Source of the DNA: Gammaproteobacteria bacterium
GTDB lineage: Bacteria > Pseudomonadota > Gammaproteobacteria > Thiohalomonadales > Thiohalomonadaceae
Direction of reading: 5' to 3'
Length of the DNA: 64,000 bases
Assembly (NCBI GenBank): GCA_003252455.1
Contig: QKED01000012.1
Location: 62,001 to 126,000 of the forward strand
The notes below the pieces were generated by a model. The model was not told where the DNA came from. It saw only the letters and a program-made list of their open reading frames with translations, and did no database searches. Position numbers and translations under genes: made by a program. Below, piece after piece: positions 10,092 through 19,172 of the stretch. Numbering within the stretch: the first letter of the stretch is position 1; each line of letters begins with the position of its first letter.

Positions 10092-11570
10092 ATGAATCCC
10101 GTCGATAGCCACAGCCCGCTGCAGCAACGCCGCGCCGGGCTCCTGCTCCACCCCACCTCCCTCCCCGGTCCTTGGGGCAACGGCGACCTGGGCGCCGCGG
10201 CCTACCATCTGGTCGACTGGATGGTGGAGAGTGGTCACACGGTCTGGCAGATCCTGCCCCTGGGCCCGACCCACGGTGACGGCTCGCCCTACCAGTGCCT
10301 CTCCGCATTTGCCGGTAACCCCGAACTCATCAGCCTCGAACGCCTGGTGCAGGAGGGGTGGCTCGACGGTCCGCTGAACCCCAACCCGAACCCCGGTGCG
10401 CGGCAACCGCACATCGCCCGCGCCTTTGCCCGCTTTATCGCTGGTGCCGATCAGGCCCATCGCCACGAGCTGGCCGCGTTTCGCGCCCAGCAAGCCCACT
10501 GGGTGGAGGACTATGCCCTCTACCGGGTGCTGAAGAATCTGCAGGGCGGGGCGGCCTGGAATCAGTGGCCGGCGCCCCTGCGCGACCGCCAGAGCGATGC
10601 CATTGCGCGCGTCGCCCACGACCACCAGAGCGCCATCGAGCAGGTGGTGTTCGAGCAGTTCATCTTCTTCCGCCAGTGGCATGCCCTGCGCCGCTACGCC
10701 AACGGGCGCGGTCTGGCCATCTTCGGCGATATGCCCATCTTCGTCGCCTACGACAGCGCCGATGTGTGGGCCGACCGCGCGAGCTTCCGCCTCGATGCGC
10801 ACGGTAACCCCAGCGTGGTGGCCGGTGTGCCGCCCGACTACTTCTCCGCCACCGGCCAGCGCTGGGGCAACCCGCACTACGCCTGGGAGCGCATGCAGGC
10901 CAACGGCTTCGACTGGTGGATACGGCGCATGGAGGGGGCACTGGAACTCTTCGACCTGGTGCGTATCGACCACTTCCGCGGCTTCGAGGCCTATTGGGAG
11001 GTGCCCGCCCACGAACAGACCGCCATGAACGGTCACTGGGTCAAGGCCCCGGGCGAGGCGCTCTTTAGTCGTCTGCGCGAGCTGTTCGACCCGCTCCCCG
11101 TAGTGGCCGAAGACCTCGGCATCATCACCCCCGAGGTGGAGGCGCTGCGCCGCGGCTTCTCCCTGCCGGGGATGAAGATCCTGCAGTTCGCCTTCGACGG
11201 CGGGGCCAAGAACCCCTACCTGCCGCACAATCACGAGCCCAACGGCGTGGTCTACACCGGCACCCACGACAACGACACCATCCTCGGCTGGTTCAATAGC
11301 CTCTCCAAGGCCCAACAGGGGATGGTGTGCGACTACCTGGGCAGCGACCAGTGCCACATGCCCTGGCCGCTCATTCGCACCGCCTACGCCTCTGTCGCCC
11401 AACTCGCCATCGTGCCGTTGCAGGACCTCCTCGCCCTGGATGGGCGCCACCGCATGAACACCCCCGGCACCACCGAGGGCAACTGGCGCTGGCGCTTCAA
11501 CTGGGAGCAGGTCCCTGCCGACCTGGCGAGCAAGCTCAACCACCTGCTGAAGCTCTACGGACGGGTCTAG
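10092..11570 (+). CDS. malQ: 4-alpha-glucanotransferase (amylomaltase, GH77)
   Basis: A 492-residue GH77 enzyme, the normal length for the family. Typical features include an N-terminal RRAGLLLHPTSLPGPWGNGDLG segment, SPYQCLSAFAGNPELIS, VRIDHFRGFEAYWEVP with the nucleophilic aspartate, VVAEDLGIITPEV with the acid/base glutamate, and YTGTHDNDTILGW. It transfers maltodextrin segments between alpha-glucan chains. A GGAG site lies upstream of the ATG, overlapping the end of the GH57 gene. It closes the glgC-GH57-malQ operon and is followed by a hairpin. Confidence 0.96.
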   Translation: MNPVDSHSPLQQRRAGLLLHPTSLPGPWGNGDLGAAAYHLVDWMVESGHTVWQILPLGPTHGDGSPYQCLSAFAGNPELISLERLVQEGWLDGPLNPNPNPGARQPHIARAFARFIAGADQAHRHELAAFRAQQAHWVEDYALYRVLKNLQGGAAWNQWPAPLRDRQSDAIARVAHDHQSAIEQVVFEQFIFFRQWHALRRYANGRGLAIFGDMPIFVAYDSADVWADRASFRLDAHGNPSVVAGVPPDYFSATGQRWGNPHYAWERMQANGFDWWIRRMEGALELFDLVRIDHFRGFEAYWEVPAHEQTAMNGHWVKAPGEALFSRLRELFDPLPVVAEDLGIITPEVEALRRGFSLPGMKILQFAFDGGAKNPYLPHNHEPNGVVYTGTHDNDTILGWFNSLSKAQQGMVCDYLGSDQCHMPWPLIRTAYASVAQLAIVPLQDLLALDGRHRMNTPGTTEGNWRWRFNWEQVPADLASKLNHLLKLYGRV

Positions 11571-11575
11571 CACAC

Positions 11576-11606
11576 CGTCACGGGCCAGCGAAGGTCGCCC
11601 GTGACG
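11576..11606. terminator. Hairpin between convergent malQ and the symporter gene
   Basis: CGTCACGGGC (11576-11585) pairs perfectly with GCCCGTGACG (11597-11606) across an 11-base loop. It lies in the 46-bp gap between convergent genes and is followed on the plus strand by CACCCTTTCT, a weak T-rich stretch. A bidirectional terminator is the likely role. Confidence 0.6.
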
Positions 11607-11616
11607 CGCACCCTTT

Positions 11617-12915
11617 CTACGCCTGAGAGGCGGCCTGCTCTACCGAGCCCGCATTCGGGTCCATGTAGCGCGCCGCGTCCAACTTCCCCTCGCCCTTGGC
11701 CACGATGCACGACACCGCACAGTCACCGGTGACGTTGACCACGGTGCGCAGCATGTCGAGCAGCCGGTCGACGCCGATGATCAGCGCGATCCCCTCCACT
11801 GGCAGCCCCACCTGGTTGAGCACCATGGTCAGCATCACCAGACCCACACCGGGGACGGCAGCGGTACCGATGGAGGCGAGGGTGGCGGTGAGCACCACCG
11901 TCAGGTAGTCGAACAGCGTCAGATCGATGCCGTAGACGTTGGCGATGAACACCGTGGCTACCCCTTGCATCATCGCCGTGCCATCCATGTTGAGTGTCGC
12001 CCCGAGCGGGACGGTAAAGGCGGCAACCGAGTTGTGCACCCCCAACTTCTGTTCCACGGTACGCAGGGTCACCGGGATGGTGGCGCCCGAGCTGGCGGTG
12101 GAGAAGGCGAAGGTGGCCGGGTCGCGCAGCTTGCTGAAAAAGCGGCGCGGGCTCAGTCCGGTGAAGGTGCGCAGCAGCAACGGATAGGTGCTGAAGGCGT
12201 GGATCGCCAGCGCGGCGGTGAGGGTGAGGAAGTAGGTGAGGAGTGGCAGGATGAGGTCGAGCCCCTGGGTGGCGAAGGTCTTAGCGATGAGGGCGAAGAC
12301 CCCGTAGGGGGCCAGACGCATGATGATCTCCACCATGCGCATGATCACCACATCCAGGTCGCTAAAGAGGTTGAGCACATGCCTGCCACGCTCACCGCTC
12401 AGGGTGATGGCCACGCCGAAGAGGATGGCGAAGACGATGATCTGCAGCATGTTGCCCTCGGCCAGGGCCGCCACCGGGTTAGTCGGGATCAGGTTGATGA
12501 ACACCTGTGAGATGGGTGGGGCCTCGCGCCCGGTGAACTCGGCCTGGCTCTGGCCGGCGTCGAACCCCGCCCCCGGGCTCACGAGTCCGGCCAGGGTCAG
12601 GGCGATCGAGATGGCGATGGCGGTGGTGGCCAGATAGAGGACGATTGCCTTGAGCGACATGCGTCCGAGCGCGGCCACATCACCGAGCGCCGTCACCCCG
12701 CACACCAGTGAGACGAACACCAGTGGGACCACCATCATCTTCAGCGAGGCGACGAAGAGCGCACCGGCCACATGCAGTGCACCACCCACCAGATACTCCT
12801 GTACCCAGACACTCTGGGCAAAGAGCAGGTTGAGGAGGATACCGAGCCCTGCGCCACCGAGCATGGCGACGAGGATGCGGCGGGTGAGTTGATGGGCGGA
12901 GATGGGGGCTGTCAT
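11617..12915 (-). CDS. Dicarboxylate/amino acid:cation symporter (DAACS family)
   Basis: A 432-residue inner-membrane transporter of the GltP/DctA type that couples uptake of C4-dicarboxylates or acidic amino acids to Na+ or H+. The serine-rich hairpin appears as FAFSTASSGATIPVT, followed by the substrate/sodium motif PLGATLNMDGTA and a C-terminal VNVTGDCAVSCIVAKGEG segment that contains the conserved acidic residue and ends in a cytoplasmic tail. Around eight hydrophobic segments plus re-entrant loops are evident. Substrate cannot be told from sequence alone. It stands alone, convergent with malQ. Confidence 0.92.
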   Translation of the reverse strand: MTAPISAHQLTRRILVAMLGGAGLGILLNLLFAQSVWVQEYLVGGALHVAGALFVASLKMMVVPLVFVSLVCGVTALGDVAALGRMSLKAIVLYLATTAIAISIALTLAGLVSPGAGFDAGQSQAEFTGREAPPISQVFINLIPTNPVAALAEGNMLQIIVFAILFGVAITLSGERGRHVLNLFSDLDVVIMRMVEIIMRLAPYGVFALIAKTFATQGLDLILPLLTYFLTLTAALAIHAFSTYPLLLRTFTGLSPRRFFSKLRDPATFAFSTASSGATIPVTLRTVEQKLGVHNSVAAFTVPLGATLNMDGTAMMQGVATVFIANVYGIDLTLFDYLTVVLTATLASIGTAAVPGVGLVMLTMVLNQVGLPVEGIALIIGVDRLLDMLRTVVNVTGDCAVSCIVAKGEGKLDAARYMDPNAGSVEQAASQA

Positions 12916-13164
12916 GGGCGTAAACTCGCGATCGGCGGACCAGAAACGGCCCCCCAGCGTGCCAGAATCGAGGGGGATTGCAAGTTTAAGGGTCTGCGCA
13001 ACCGCCTATGCCCCCTTGCGTCGGGCATCCTTTCTGGGGCACGGGGTACAGATGGTGCGTCTAGGGTCGGCCCCCTGTGCCGTGTGGCTGGCCAATGGAT
13101 TGGATGCAGGGTGTGGGTGACGAGACGGGCAACTTTGTGCCCTGGTCAGGGTGAGGCGTGCGCT

Positions 13165-13530
13165 ATGCGACGAGCAATGGCATTTGCCATCGGTTTGGGA
13201 ATGGCTTCAGTGGCAAGTGCCACGGCGTCACTACCCTGTAGCGGAGAGCGACATGGCCTACTGATCGTTGTCGGGCACGAAAACGAGGATCAGGTTCATC
13301 GAGTGACCCTGTACAACAGCGAGGATGGTGGGGTGTTGCAGGAGCTCGATGGATTTACGCACAGTCAGCTGGTTTGGAGCGATTATTCGCAAGAGGGGAG
13401 AGGCAACCGCCTGCACCTCGTGCGCGACGGGGCGGGTGTGGTCTCCATGGCGATCGCGGTGGAGGGTGCGCAGGGTACCCTGACGCTCGACGGGGCAAGT
13501 GAACGAATCCACTGTAACTGGCTGCGCTAG
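13165..13530 (+). CDS. Small exported protein of unknown function
   Basis: A 121-residue product starting MRRAMAFAIGLGMASVASATA, a clear signal peptide with likely cleavage after ASA or ATA. The mature part is about 100 residues with two cysteines (LPCSGERHG near the N-terminus and IHCNWLR at the C-terminus) that could form a disulfide, and beta-strand-like alternation. The frame is open for several hundred bases upstream, but that part lacks protein-like composition, so I take the ATG at 13165. I do not recognise a family. It is convergent with the thioredoxin gene. Confidence 0.6.
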   Translation: MRRAMAFAIGLGMASVASATASLPCSGERHGLLIVVGHENEDQVHRVTLYNSEDGGVLQELDGFTHSQLVWSDYSQEGRGNRLHLVRDGAGVVSMAIAVEGAQGTLTLDGASERIHCNWLR

Positions 13531-13571
13531 CACCCCTCTGGGCACTACCCTCCCGCTGCTCAGCGCCGCCC

Positions 13572-14435
13572 TCAGTACATCAACTGAAACACCTTGCGCC
13601 GATAGGTACGCACTAGCGGGTCATCCGCCCCGAGCATCTCGAACAGCTCCATCAAGCGCTTGCGTGCAGCGTCCTCGCCGTAGGCGCGATCACGGCGCAT
13701 GATGCCGAGTAGGCCCTCCATGGCGTGCTCGTAGTCGTGGCCCATGATCTGATAGAGGGCGAGTTGAAAATTGGCCTCCGAGTCGTTGGGGTCGCTGGCG
13801 AGCTTGGCCTGGAGGGCGGCGAGGTCGGGAAGGCCGTCGGAGGCGGAGAGCATCTTGAATTGGGCGCGCATGGCGCGCACCTCATCGCTCTCGCGCAGTT
13901 CGTGGGGTAGGGCGGCGAGTATCTCCTCGGCACCCGGGACGTCGCCCTTGGCGGCGAAGACGCGCGCCAGGTCCATGATCACCGCCAAGTCGTTGGGGTT
14001 CTCTTGGTTGGCCAGGCGCAGTAGGTCCTCGGCCTCCTCCAGGTTACCCGCCTCGTAGGCGGCGGCGGCCTGGGCGTGGAGCGGGTTTTTCACCACCTCC
14101 AGGTGGCGCTCGATGAAGGCGCGTACCTGACTTTCGGGCAGGGCGCCCATGAACTCATCGACGATCTCCCCCCCCTTGACCAGCTTCACCGTGGGCAGGC
14201 TGCGCACGCTGAAGTGAGCGGCCAATTGCTGTTGGCTGTCGGTGTCGACCTTGGCCAGGATGAAGCGCCCGGCGTACTCCTCGGCGAGGCGCTCCAGCAT
14301 CGGCTTGAGGGTGTGGCAGTGGGTGCACCAATCGGCCCAGAAGTCCACCAGTACCGGCGCCTGCAGGGAGCCGTCCACCACCACCTGCTGGAAGTTCTCT
14401 AGGGTGACGTCGTAGCTGAAGGGGGTCTCGTGCAT
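13572..14435 (-). CDS. cnoX: CnoX/YbbN-like thioredoxin-TPR co-chaperone
   Basis: The 287-residue protein has an N-terminal thioredoxin domain (residues about 10-110, active site FWADWCTHCHTLKP) followed by TPR-like helices to the C-terminus, the YbbN/CnoX architecture and length. The family protects and hands over oxidised client proteins to GroEL and DnaK. Here the CxxC is intact (CTHC), so redox activity is plausible, unlike the SxxC form of E. coli. A good ribosome binding site (AGAGG) precedes the ATG at 14435. Confidence 0.88.
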   Translation of the reverse strand: MHETPFSYDVTLENFQQVVVDGSLQAPVLVDFWADWCTHCHTLKPMLERLAEEYAGRFILAKVDTDSQQQLAAHFSVRSLPTVKLVKGGEIVDEFMGALPESQVRAFIERHLEVVKNPLHAQAAAAYEAGNLEEAEDLLRLANQENPNDLAVIMDLARVFAAKGDVPGAEEILAALPHELRESDEVRAMRAQFKMLSASDGLPDLAALQAKLASDPNDSEANFQLALYQIMGHDYEHAMEGLLGIMRRDRAYGEDAARKRLMELFEMLGADDPLVRTYRRKVFQLMY

Positions 14436-14585
14436 GGGGTACCTCTGGGGTGGGACGACAGGGGTGGATAGGGTGGGAGATCATGCGGTGCGCCGGGGGT
14501 GGAATCAAGCCATCCGGTGGCCGGTCGGGTAGTGGGAGGCCCCGGGTGTGACGGCGTGTAATGCCCTCAGGTGGTGGTCGATGCA

Positions 14586-15887
14586 CTACCACCCATCATG
14601 CTCGCGCACGATGGGGCCAAGGTGGTCGCTGGGGATGGCACCGTTATGTCCCCGTGCGGAGGCACTGGTGGCGAGGCAGGTTCCCTGATCGATCCAGGCG
14701 TGTACCTGGGCCAGCATGGGGTCGGCGGTGTCGCCGAAGGGGAGGCTCAGGTCGTCGTTCGCCGCGCACTGTGGGGTGTGCCCGTCCGGGGCGAAATCGC
14801 CGTAGTGGTTGGTGACGGCGAACTCGACCATGGCCAGGGTCTGGTCGCAGAAGTCGCGCAGGTACATGCCGTAGGGCTTGCCGCAGGTGGTCTCACCGAT
14901 CTGCACCACATCGAGGAAGGGCTTGAGCCCGTTGATCACCATCTCGCTGGCGGAGCAGGTCTCGCCGGTGGTGAGGACGAAGATGCGTGGTATATCGAGC
15001 CCGGTCTCGTTGTCCAGGAACGGGGTCCGTTCGTCGAGGTAGCGCTTCTTGTCGTTATGGGTGGTCACCTCGAAGGCCATGCTGGTGGAGATGCGCCGCT
15101 GCAGATTGCTTGCCAGATAGCGTGCCACGCTCCCGAGGCCGCCGCCGTTGTAGCGTAGGTCGAGCACCACCTCGTCCACATCGGCGTCGGCGAAGTCACT
15201 CAACAGCCAGTAGAGTTCGTCGATGGCCGGGTCGGTGAAGGCGTCGAAGACGAAGTAGCCGATCTTGCGTCCGGCGTGAAAGTAGGTGGTGCTGTAGAGG
15301 ATGGGGTTGGCGTAGAGCGCCTGTTTGGTGAGGGTGTAGGCGCGCAGGGTGCCGGAGCGGTCACGTAACCTGAGCTGCACGCTGACGCCCGCCGCGCGCT
15401 CACCGTAGATGGTCTCCCATAGGTCCTGGTCGACGATGGTGTCGATGTCGACCCCGTTCACCTCCACCAGCTCGAAGCCACGCTCCAGCCCGGCGCGTGA
15501 GGCGGGTGTGTCGGGGTAGACGAAGCGCAGGCGCAGCTTGCCGTCACTGTCGAACTGGGTGGAGTAGCCGACGCCGATGTAGGCGGAGTCGCCATACCAT
15601 GCCTCACTCTCGGCGCGGTCTTCGATGAAGGACCACTGGTCGATCGGGTCGTAGCGCATGTAGTCGAGCAGGGCCGTGGTGCTGCTGAAGTTACGGTAGT
15701 TGGCCGTCGGCAGGTGTTGGTACCAGTAGTAGCTCTCGTGCATCACGTCGTAGAGGTAGGCCAGCTTCTCCATCAGGGTGCAGCTGATCGCCGGGTTGCC
15801 GTAGTAGGTGGCCGGGCCACTATCGGTGCTACCACAGGCGCTGAGCAGCAGGGCGGTGGCGAGCAGGGGGAGGCGTTTCAGGGACAT
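14586..15887 (-). CDS. S41 family C-terminal-processing-type protease, lipoprotein
   Basis: A 433-residue protein starting MSLKRLPLLATALLLSACGS; the lipobox LSAC with C18 predicts a lipid-anchored periplasmic protein. A PDZ-like domain (FVYPDTPASRAGLERGFELVEVNGVDID) precedes the S41 catalytic part. The probable nucleophilic serine lies in TTGETCSASEMVINGL, followed by a lysine in ETTCGKPYG, giving the usual Ser-Lys arrangement. Substrate is unknown. The open frame continues far upstream of the chosen ATG, but the lipoprotein signal makes this start convincing. About 500 bp without a clear gene lies upstream. Confidence 0.85.
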   Translation of the reverse strand: MSLKRLPLLATALLLSACGSTDSGPATYYGNPAISCTLMEKLAYLYDVMHESYYWYQHLPTANYRNFSSTTALLDYMRYDPIDQWSFIEDRAESEAWYGDSAYIGVGYSTQFDSDGKLRLRFVYPDTPASRAGLERGFELVEVNGVDIDTIVDQDLWETIYGERAAGVSVQLRLRDRSGTLRAYTLTKQALYANPILYSTTYFHAGRKIGYFVFDAFTDPAIDELYWLLSDFADADVDEVVLDLRYNGGGLGSVARYLASNLQRRISTSMAFEVTTHNDKKRYLDERTPFLDNETGLDIPRIFVLTTGETCSASEMVINGLKPFLDVVQIGETTCGKPYGMYLRDFCDQTLAMVEFAVTNHYGDFAPDGHTPQCAANDDLSLPFGDTADPMLAQVHAWIDQGTCLATSASARGHNGAIPSDHLGPIVREHDGW

Positions 15888-16388
15888 GGCGTGGTTACCC
15901 TGTTTGTGAATGAGGGGAGCATAGCGCCGTGTGCGGTGGCAGGTACAGTACAGCGATGCTTTGCAAATGTAAGACGTTAGCCGTCGTGATGCTTGTGACG
16001 TAGTTGATGAGACGCGAATTATCGGAGCATACAGGCGCACTGTCCGTACTGCGGGGGGCACCGAACCGAACCGTATCGACCTGCCGAGGGGGAGGGCGGC
16101 GTGCTGGCTTTCGTCTCCTGCAACCGGGATTTTCCGTGCCTTCAACAGGCGTACGCCAGTGAGTGGGCGTGGGGTGGCGCTTTGCATTTCGGTGAACACC
16201 TTAACGTCTGCCGGGGCCGCTTCGTGGTCGCAGAAATGCCGATCACCTTCGCCCTGTCCAGAGCCAGTGGCGCTTGCATGCGCAGGGGGGCGTGGGAGGG
16301 GTAGGTCCAGGGCCATGCTGGCGCGACTTTCGCCCCGCTCGATGCATTTGCGATAATCCATACCCCATCCGCCTCAAGGAGCCGTGCC
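15888..16388. other. Intergenic region, no supported gene
   Basis: About 500 bases between the divergent S41 protease and DUF2057 genes. It presumably carries both promoters. A plus-strand reading frame at 16101-16304 has no ribosome binding site or recognisable motif. An AAGGAG site sits just before the DUF2057 start. I see no RNA gene or repeat here. Confidence 0.5.
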
Positions 16389-16991
16389 ATGCCCCGCCTC
16401 ACCCTTCGCCACCTCCTGTTGCTCCTGCCCTTGATCGGGTCTTGGGGCTGCAGTAGCGCCCATCGCTTCAACACCTTCAGTAGCGAGCTGCACCCGGATC
16501 AAGACCCGGCACGACTCGCCTGGTTGAGCGTGCCCGAGGAGTTGGAGGTGGCGATGGTGGATGGTCGCGAACCGGATATCACCGGGCTCATCAGCGGCGA
16601 CATCGACCTCGCCTTCCTCCCCGGCGAGCACGAGGTGACGTTCGCGTACGTGCAACTGCTGCGCTCGCAATACAGCGAGGTACATACCACGGTGCGTTCA
16701 AACCCCATAACCCTCAGGGTCGATTTTGCAGCGGGTGGACGCTATCGTTTGGAGTACCCGCGCCAGAGTGAACTGGTCGCCGCGCAGCAGTTCGCCAAGG
16801 AACCGAAGGTGTGGGTCGAGGACCTGAATGGAGGGGAGCGCCAACAACACTACGTCGATGCGGTGAGTCACCAGGGGCTGCTCACAGAGCCACGTGAGCG
16901 GCTGCGTTTCTGGTGGGGACAAGCGGACAAGGCGACCCGTGAGGCGTTCCTCGACTGGGCCAGCCACTATAACGAAACCGTAAAACCCTGA
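16389..16991 (+). CDS. DUF2057 (YccT-like) lipoprotein
   Basis: A 200-residue product with an N-terminal export signal MPRLTLRHLLLLLPLIGSWGCSS; the GC at residues 20-21 fits a lipobox-like site. The following region (VPEELEVAMVDGREPDI..., FLPGEHEVTFAYVQLL) resembles the DUF2057/YccT family of small envelope proteins of unknown role. AAGGAG upstream of the ATG supports the start. It is followed within 41 bp by a sulfurtransferase gene on the same strand, with a hairpin in between, so co-transcription is possible. The family call is moderate confidence. Confidence 0.7.
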   Translation: MPRLTLRHLLLLLPLIGSWGCSSAHRFNTFSSELHPDQDPARLAWLSVPEELEVAMVDGREPDITGLISGDIDLAFLPGEHEVTFAYVQLLRSQYSEVHTTVRSNPITLRVDFAAGGRYRLEYPRQSELVAAQQFAKEPKVWVEDLNGGERQQHYVDAVSHQGLLTEPRERLRFWWGQADKATREAFLDWASHYNETVKP

Positions 16992-16992
16992 T

Positions 16993-17015
16993 ATGACCGG
17001 GCGTCACCCGGTCAT
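16993..17015 (+). promoter_or_regulatory. Hairpin immediately before the sulfurtransferase ribosome binding site
   Basis: ATGACCGGG (16993-17001) pairs perfectly with CCCGGTCAT (17007-17015) over a five-base loop. It begins one base after the DUF2057 stop codon and ends directly against the AGGAG (17016-17020) of the next gene. No T-run follows, so it may limit read-through weakly or affect access to the ribosome binding site. Confidence 0.55.
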
Positions 17016-17031
17016 AGGAGCACACACCACT

Positions 17032-17856
17032 ATGACCGCGACGCCACTCCTGCCGAAGCTCGTTGAGCCTGACGCACTCGAAGAGGTGCTCGAAGACGAG
17101 CGCCTCATCATTGTCGACCTCTCCTCACCCGCCAACTACCGCAAGCACCATGTTCCCGGCGCGGTGCACCTCGATTACCCCCTGCTCACCGATGTGGAGC
17201 CCCCCGTGGGCGGCCTCATGCCGCCCATCGACCAACTGGAGATGGCCTTCAGCTTCATCGGCTACAACCAGGCCCACCACGTGGTCGCCTACGACGACGA
17301 GGGCGGTGGTAAGGCCGGACGACTCATCTTCACCATGGAGTGCCTCGGCCTACACAACTGGAGCCTGCTCAACGGCGGCATGCAGGCGTGGTTCAACGAG
17401 GGGCACCCCATCGTCCACTGCCGCCCGCAGGTCGAAGAGACGCTGCCATGCATCAACTACCTGCAGCCCAACCCCTTCATCGTCGATGCGGAGTACATCA
17501 TGGCCAACCTCGGCCAACCGCATCTGCAGCTACTCGACGCCCGCAGTAGCGATGAGTATCGCGACCTGGCGCGCATGACCCAACGCGGTGGCCACATCCC
17601 CGGTGCGCTCAACCTGGAGTGGACCGAACTGATGGACCCGACACGCAACAACCGCCTGCTGCCCGAGGCGGTGATCCGTGCGCGCCTCGACGCCCTCGGC
17701 CTCGACCCGGCACACGAGGTGATCACCTACTGCCAGACGGCCCATCGCTCCTCCTTCAGCTTCGTCGTGTTGTACCTGCTCGGCTACAAGGTGCGCGGCT
17801 ACCCCGGCTCCTGGTCCGACTGGGGCAACCGTGACGACACCCCGATCGAGGTGTGA
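17032..17856 (+). CDS. Sulfurtransferase, tandem rhodanese domains (copy 1)
   Basis: A 274-residue protein made of two rhodanese folds, an inactive N-terminal one (about 5-130) and a catalytic C-terminal one (about 145-270). The active-site cysteine lies in ITYCQTAHRSS, a six-residue loop C-Q-T-A-H-R. Such enzymes move sulfane sulfur from thiosulfate or 3-mercaptopyruvate to thiol or cyanide acceptors; the donor is not decided by the sequence. The ATG at 17032 follows AGGAG. It is closely related to the gene at 18188-19012, with matching segments such as VGGLMPPIDQLE, VYDDEGGGKA-like and RGYPGSWSDWGNR, so the pair arose by tandem duplication. Confidence 0.93.
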   Translation: MTATPLLPKLVEPDALEEVLEDERLIIVDLSSPANYRKHHVPGAVHLDYPLLTDVEPPVGGLMPPIDQLEMAFSFIGYNQAHHVVAYDDEGGGKAGRLIFTMECLGLHNWSLLNGGMQAWFNEGHPIVHCRPQVEETLPCINYLQPNPFIVDAEYIMANLGQPHLQLLDARSSDEYRDLARMTQRGGHIPGALNLEWTELMDPTRNNRLLPEAVIRARLDALGLDPAHEVITYCQTAHRSSFSFVVLYLLGYKVRGYPGSWSDWGNRDDTPIEV

Positions 17857-18187
17857 GCACCACAGCGTCGACACCAGTGTGGCGTACCGCGCAGCACTCG
17901 GGTCGTGGCGCGACGGGCCGCTGCGGGCCTCACGCCAAACTTGAGGTCTGCACGCCAGCGAACCCTGGCAGGGTGGGCGTCATGCCTCGGGTGTCTACCT
18001 TACAGCGTCGATGAAACGGCCATTCGGTGCCTGTGCGATACGCCGTACGCAGCCGCCACCGGTGCGCCCGGTGGCACGATCTCCCCACGCAAACTAGGAA
18101 TTGGCCCCGCGCGCCCATAGACTGCATGGGCGCGCGGGCGAGCCTCGGCCTGCCCCGCGACCCTCAGGCCCGATCGAAGGACGCGTC
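17857..18187. other. Intergenic region between sulfurtransferase copies, with strong hairpin
   Basis: About 330 bases with no convincing gene. Its main feature is a 13-bp perfect stem: CCCGCGCGCCCAT (18106-18118) and ATGGGCGCGCGGG (18126-18138) with a seven-base loop, ending about 50 bp before the start of copy 2. No T-run follows, so it is not a standard intrinsic terminator. The second copy may have its own promoter here. Confidence 0.5.
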
Positions 18188-19012
18188 ATGACCACACCCC
18201 TGTTCCCCCCACTCATCGAGGTCGAGACCCTTGAGACCGAACTGCACAATCCGCAGTTGCTCATCGTCGACCTCGGTAGCGCCTCCACCTACGCCCAGCT
18301 CCACGTACCCGGCGCGGTACACCTCGACTACGCCATGCTGGTGGCCAACGAGCCCCCGGTGGGGGGGCTGATGCCCCCCATCGACCAGTTGGAGCTGGCC
18401 CTCGGGGCCATCGGCTATGGCAACGACAAGCATCTGGTGGTCTACGACGACGAGGGCGGCGGCAAGGCGGCGCGCCTCATCTTCACCCTGGCGTGTCTCG
18501 GGCTGCACAACTGCAGCCTGCTCAATGGCGGCCTGCACGCCTGGGCCAACGAGGGCCACCCGTTGAGCAAGACCCCACATACACAGAAGATGCGCCGCGT
18601 GCGCCTCGCCTATCTCGAATCCAACCCCTGCATCGCCGACGCCGAGCTGATCAAGCAGCGTCTGGAGCAGGGCGGTGTACAACTCTTCGATGTACGCAGC
18701 GAGGACGAGTACCTCGACCGCAAACGCTTCTCGCGCCGTGGTGGTCACATCCCCGGCGCCGTCAATCTGGAGTGGACCGAGATGATGGACCGCTCGCGCA
18801 ACCTGCGCCTGCTGCCGGCAGAGACGCTGCACGCGATGCTCCACGGACTCGGCCTCGACCCGAGCAAAGAGGTGGTCACCTACTGCCAGACCCATCATCG
18901 CTCCGCCTACAGCTTCGTGGTGCTCAAGCTGCTCGGGTTCACTCAGGTGCGCGGCTATCCTGGCTCCTGGTCCGACTGGGGCAATCGTAACGACACGCCG
19001 ATTGAGGTGTAG
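18188..19012 (+). CDS. Sulfurtransferase, tandem rhodanese domains (copy 2)
   Basis: A 274-residue paralogue of the gene at 17032-17856, the same length and alignable throughout without large gaps. The catalytic loop is CQTHHR in VVTYCQTHHRSAYSF, differing from the CQTAHR of copy 1 at one position, so both copies should be active. The shared end WSDWGNRNDTPIEV supports recent common origin, but many substitutions mean this is not a very recent duplication. Likely role: sulfane-sulfur transfer linked to sulfur oxidation or thiol metabolism (inference from family and the dsr genes nearby). Confidence 0.93.
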   Translation: MTTPLFPPLIEVETLETELHNPQLLIVDLGSASTYAQLHVPGAVHLDYAMLVANEPPVGGLMPPIDQLELALGAIGYGNDKHLVVYDDEGGGKAARLIFTLACLGLHNCSLLNGGLHAWANEGHPLSKTPHTQKMRRVRLAYLESNPCIADAELIKQRLEQGGVQLFDVRSEDEYLDRKRFSRRGGHIPGAVNLEWTEMMDRSRNLRLLPAETLHAMLHGLGLDPSKEVVTYCQTHHRSAYSFVVLKLLGFTQVRGYPGSWSDWGNRNDTPIEV

Positions 19013-19117
19013 CGCTGGCCATTGCGTCTCGTGCAGACAGACGCAAACACGGCGCAGGCCATGCGCCTGAGCGGATCGTCGCCCATCCCTAGGGGTGCTC
19101 GTTCTGCCGAAGCCTAC

Positions 19118-19146
19118 ATAAAAAAACGGGGCCTTTCGGCCCCGTT
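19118..19146 (-). terminator. Rho-independent terminator of the cyclic-nucleotide-binding/rhodanese gene
   Basis: AACGGGGCC (19125-19133) pairs with GGCCCCGTT (19138-19146) with a four-base loop; on the minus strand the loop is GAAA and the stem is followed by a run of seven T. This is a textbook intrinsic terminator 27 bp after the stop codon at 19173. The same stem might also act on the plus strand for the sulfurtransferase, but without a T-run. Confidence 0.92.
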
Positions 19147-19172
19147 CGTACTGTGCTCTGGCTGGCTTTGCG

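Noticed and set aside
9120..11573. Minus-strand open frame of 817 codons opposite the GH57 and malQ genes
   Set aside because: It spans two well-identified genes on the other strand and reflects high GC at third positions; no domain is recognisable.
16101..16304. Possible small gene between the S41 protease and the DUF2057 gene
   Set aside because: No ribosome binding site or recognisable sequence; composition resembles intergenic DNA.
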